A stretch of 64,000 nt of DNA from Branchiostoma floridae (Eukaryota; Chordata; Leptocardii; Amphioxiformes; Branchiostomatidae): assembly GCF_000003815.2 (NCBI RefSeq), contig NC_049979.1, forward strand, positions 21,656,518 to 21,720,517, given 5' to 3'. The first letter of the stretch is position 1. Each line of letters opens with the position of its first letter. Under the pieces are notes generated by a model that was not told where the DNA came from, did no database searches, and saw nothing but the letters and a program-made list of their open reading frames with translations. Made by a program: the position numbers and the translations under genes. Below, in pieces: positions 60,986-64,000 of the stretch.

Positions 60986-61185
60986 GGTCGTACGATCGTC
61001 GTATACAATCTATAACTTCGGGCATTTTGGAGGACAACCAAACATGTACGTGTCTTATCAACATCAACTGCCCTGGTACTCAAAAGGCTGTTTTGGATCC
61101 TTCTCCGTGGTTGGATCTGTCACGATCTGCTTGGAAACCCTATGGCACCAAAATCGTACGACTATGGCACGACCTATGTGACCGC
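60986..61185. mobile_element. Short element with inverted GTCG iterons
   Basis: Left: GTCG at 60987 and 60998 (11-bp step) within GGTCGTACGATCGTCGTA. Right: CGAC at 61159 and 61170 (11-bp step), the inverted orientation. About 200 bp, no coding potential. Confidence 0.45.
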
Positions 61186-61679
61186 GCCCTCATACGACTC
61201 TAGAGCATTCTTTGATTAGTACCATTCTCGACACTTGAGACATAATACATTAACGGAAAATTTAGGCATTGCCTACTAAATTAATCTGTCAAATAATGTT
61301 CATTAAGTTCCGCAGACTCTGATAAGCCTACTGCACACGGCCATTCTGTCAGACATCTTCAATTTACCGCTGCGACTTCGATTTACTTCCGTTCCTTAAG
61401 TTTGGAAGGACCTCGACATAATAATCGATCTTTTTGCCGATAAGTCCGTCTGGAAAAGGAACAGTGTCTCGTAAGTCCGCTTTCTTCCGTAGTTTCCGGG
61501 GCTTGGGCCAACCCATTCGTTGACATTGTCACTGAGATTGTAAATTGTTCAGAGCAAGTGGATGAAAAATGTAAATAGCATTTCGTTAATTCATAACAAA
61601 ACACAGAAAACGAATGATGTGCCTGAAAATGGCATACATAGTTGTTATTGTATTAATAGAGACCTTACAAAAGGGAGGC

Positions 61680-61780
61680 ATGATTAACTCTTACTTACAC
61701 AATAACACTCTTATTTACACAATCACAGCTCTATTTCCACCAACGTTTAGGTGACCGTCAGTCACCTTCATCAGGGCAAT
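61680..61780 (-). repeat. Retroelement-like tail with CTGATGA hairpin
   Basis: On the minus strand CCTGATGAAGGTGACTGACG continues as GTCACCTAAACGTTGG, with a perfect GGTGAC/GTCACC stem, followed by GGAAATAGAG and two near copies of ATTGTGTAAATAAG-type sequence. Such CTGATGA-stem-AAACG modules sit at the ends of Penelope-type and related retroelements. No coding part is present. Confidence 0.4.
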
Positions 61781-64000
61781 TCTGACTGGTTATAATTTCT
61801 TTACTCAGAAATGTTCCACCCTGATGAAACTATTTACAGAAGAAAACACAGGTATGTATTTAGACAGATTTGGTACGTTGTGGTGCATCAACAGATGCCT
61901 GTTGATGATCTTGGATGATTTATCAAATTTGCTTCGACGCTCCAAACCGCGAACGTCTTTAACGAAGCTGGTTTCACCCACCCGCCGTCACGTACACCAA
62001 TTTGTACGGTGTTGAGTATGTCAATATAAATTTCAAGGTTATCTCTACTACCTCGCATGTTCACTTCTGCAAAACGGTACGTGACTATCGGTAAATTCTT
62101 ACAACTTGAATCGACGGTAGTACATGTATAAATCTCAGATAAGGACTGAATCCTTTCACCATAAGAAATATTACAGAGTGACGTGTTGGTATTGTATGTG
62201 ATCTATGGGCAAATCACTCGGTATCATTAGACCTTGTCTTATTATAATTGCATTATCCCTGACAATGATGGATAACAATGGCCATGGCCATGCACAATGC
62301 AGACATCTACATTTATCAGTTGGGTTCTTCATTGATTGATCACTGTATTAAATAAAAGTTGGCACAAGTTTGTTTTTTTTTACCTCCATGAAAAACTGAG
62401 GTATTATATTAAATCTGAAAGACATCAGATTTTCTCTGGCTAGAGGTAACAAAATCCAAACCTACTCTTAAATCAGGTTATTTTCCATGTACTGTTGTCA
62501 TGTCCAATTTCTGAATATTGCCTGTATGGATTTCTTTGTACTTCATTCGATACGTAACTATATTTTGACTCATATACAGCTGTTGATACTATTTTGCAGT
62601 AGTTGTAGAATAAGATAGCCTTGTATTGTTGTTTAACCATACCATGTATACTGTTGTCATACACGGTACCATGTGTACTGTCGAGCAATAAAGTTGATCC
62701 ATGCATGCATGCATTCATTTTTATCTGCTTGTATTAGGTCTATATGTGCTATATGATATTTGTGGTCAGCAAACTTTATATCATCTGGGAGGATGGTGAT
62801 GATATTCATTTTGTGGGTAGGTTTTGGGAAGACGACGGCGCTCCTTGGTGCTGCAGCAGAGCTTCCGGTTCCTGTACCTTTTATCCTTATACATTGTATG
62901 ACTTATGAGGGTTTTGAAATAATTTTATGTCAGGAAGAATTGACGTAAGTTGGGGTCTCCTGACAGCTTCTTTCAATTTTGTAACCTTTTACTAGAAACG
63001 AAATATAGCTGACTTGTGAACTCGTGATGGCTGGTACAATTTGGCTCAACCATCCTTTCATTTTGAACTTCAAATAGCAATAAAAATCCCCAGAGTTGTG
63101 TAATTTTTCCTTTTGCATTGGTATGGAAGGTAGCCAAACAAAAAGCAAATCAATTACCAGATGTTCAACGATTTTGAATTTAACGATGGCAATGGGTTGC
63201 GCCCACTGGACACAATGCTCTGTTCACCGCATTTGATTCAATATCAACAGTCAGCGTACGGAAATCCAGAGTCCTTCTGAGAAGAAGATAATCTTTATGA
63301 GAAAAGACATCAACGAAGATGTAGATATGATTTAATTGTGGACAATAGCCGGGAATGCACAACAATTGGGAGTGGAGTTTACCTCCAAAGATCGTTAATG
63401 CGATGGGCAGCCACAGGCACAGAACCACGGATTAATAGAATTCTAACGATTACCGCTGGGCAGGTGGATACTATTGACCCATCTAGGATTCTAAAAACAA
63501 AACACTGTCAGCAGTAAATTATTACATATATCAATAACGAATTTGGTGATGAAGGCATTGAATAGCAGATAGGGCAAGTTTCAATAATTCCACAGAGAGT
63601 ACGTACTTGACATTGTTACGGCTCACTGTGTATCGCTTTCACACAAGAATAAACATGATTTTGGAGCACTATATTGGGGCAGCTCTGAAGGGAAAAGCAG
63701 CCGGCACTTAGATTTACCACACAATGAAACTGAACAATACGCAGTTGGCATTGAATAATCTACTAGTCTACCGGCATGCCCTAGTCTTTATTTCGTTACC
63801 TACACGTCCTTTGTGGGACTTGGTCAGCAGATGCTTTGAGTTCTGTACATGAGTTTCCACATGAAATTTAGAGCAGATGCTGATGCATAAAGAATATATC
63901 TATTCTTGGCCGGCTTCCATCAGAGGTCTCTTGGTAGTAGCATGATGGTAATAGTATGTAACATAACTTTATTGAAATATGTTAGTATATCAGAAGCAAG
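61781..64000. other. No gene seen
   Basis: AT-rich. A CATG run (CCATGCATGCATGCATTC, 62700) and a partial repeat of CCATGTATACTGTTGTCATA around 62642-62690 are the only structures noted. Confidence 0.45.

Overview
The window looks like a piece of an invertebrate deuterostome nuclear genome, most probably a lancelet (Branchiostoma). It is AT-rich and gene-poor, genes have GT-AG introns, and the sequence is full of short non-autonomous transposons, tRNA-derived SINEs and minisatellites. Its one well-supported gene encodes a membrane-anchored fibrinogen-related protein, a family greatly expanded in lancelets. The species call is an inference from gene type and repeat style. A run of 100 N (42398-42497) marks a scaffold join of unknown size, so order across it is not guaranteed.

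The centrepiece is a three-exon minus-strand gene (16632-18897). It joins in frame to 407 residues: a short basic and proline-rich N-terminal tail, one membrane anchor, a coiled coil of about 85 residues, and a C-terminal fibrinogen-related domain (FReD). This is the layout of the chitin- and acetyl-binding receptor FIBCD1. About 190 bp past its stop codon sits a complete hAT-type element (15126-16443) with 16-bp terminal inverted repeats, an 8-bp target duplication and many copies of a CCGTCA-type motif at both ends.

Other mobile DNA: a 5'-truncated L1/Tx1-type LINE with an open reverse-transcriptase frame (9361 to about 11575, minus); a Harbinger-like MITE with perfect 51-bp inverted repeats and a TTA duplication (5963-6660); a 160-bp TA-flanked MITE (25021-25182); three tRNA-derived SINEs (about 505-665, 3751-3925, 24203-24421, the last with a 14-bp duplication); and a dispersed class of elements whose ends carry inverted arrays of a 5-bp core (roughly RRTYG) repeated every 11 bp, close to one helical turn (2166-2412, 38943-39110, 55203-56060, 60986-61185).

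Right of the FReD gene the sequence is mostly non-coding. Several minus-strand segments look like isolated exons with good splice signals (22065-22279, 25833-26023, 29001-29131), and one degenerate cadherin-like fragment has in-frame stops (31190-31350). I cannot name a gene for the exon candidates or show that they belong together. The remainder is unique-looking AT-rich DNA with local duplications (30435-30688, 35340-36075, 44030-44670, 45405-45675) and a long CATA microsatellite next to the gap (42663-42799). No rRNA gene, functional tRNA gene, CRISPR array or bacterial-type operon was seen.
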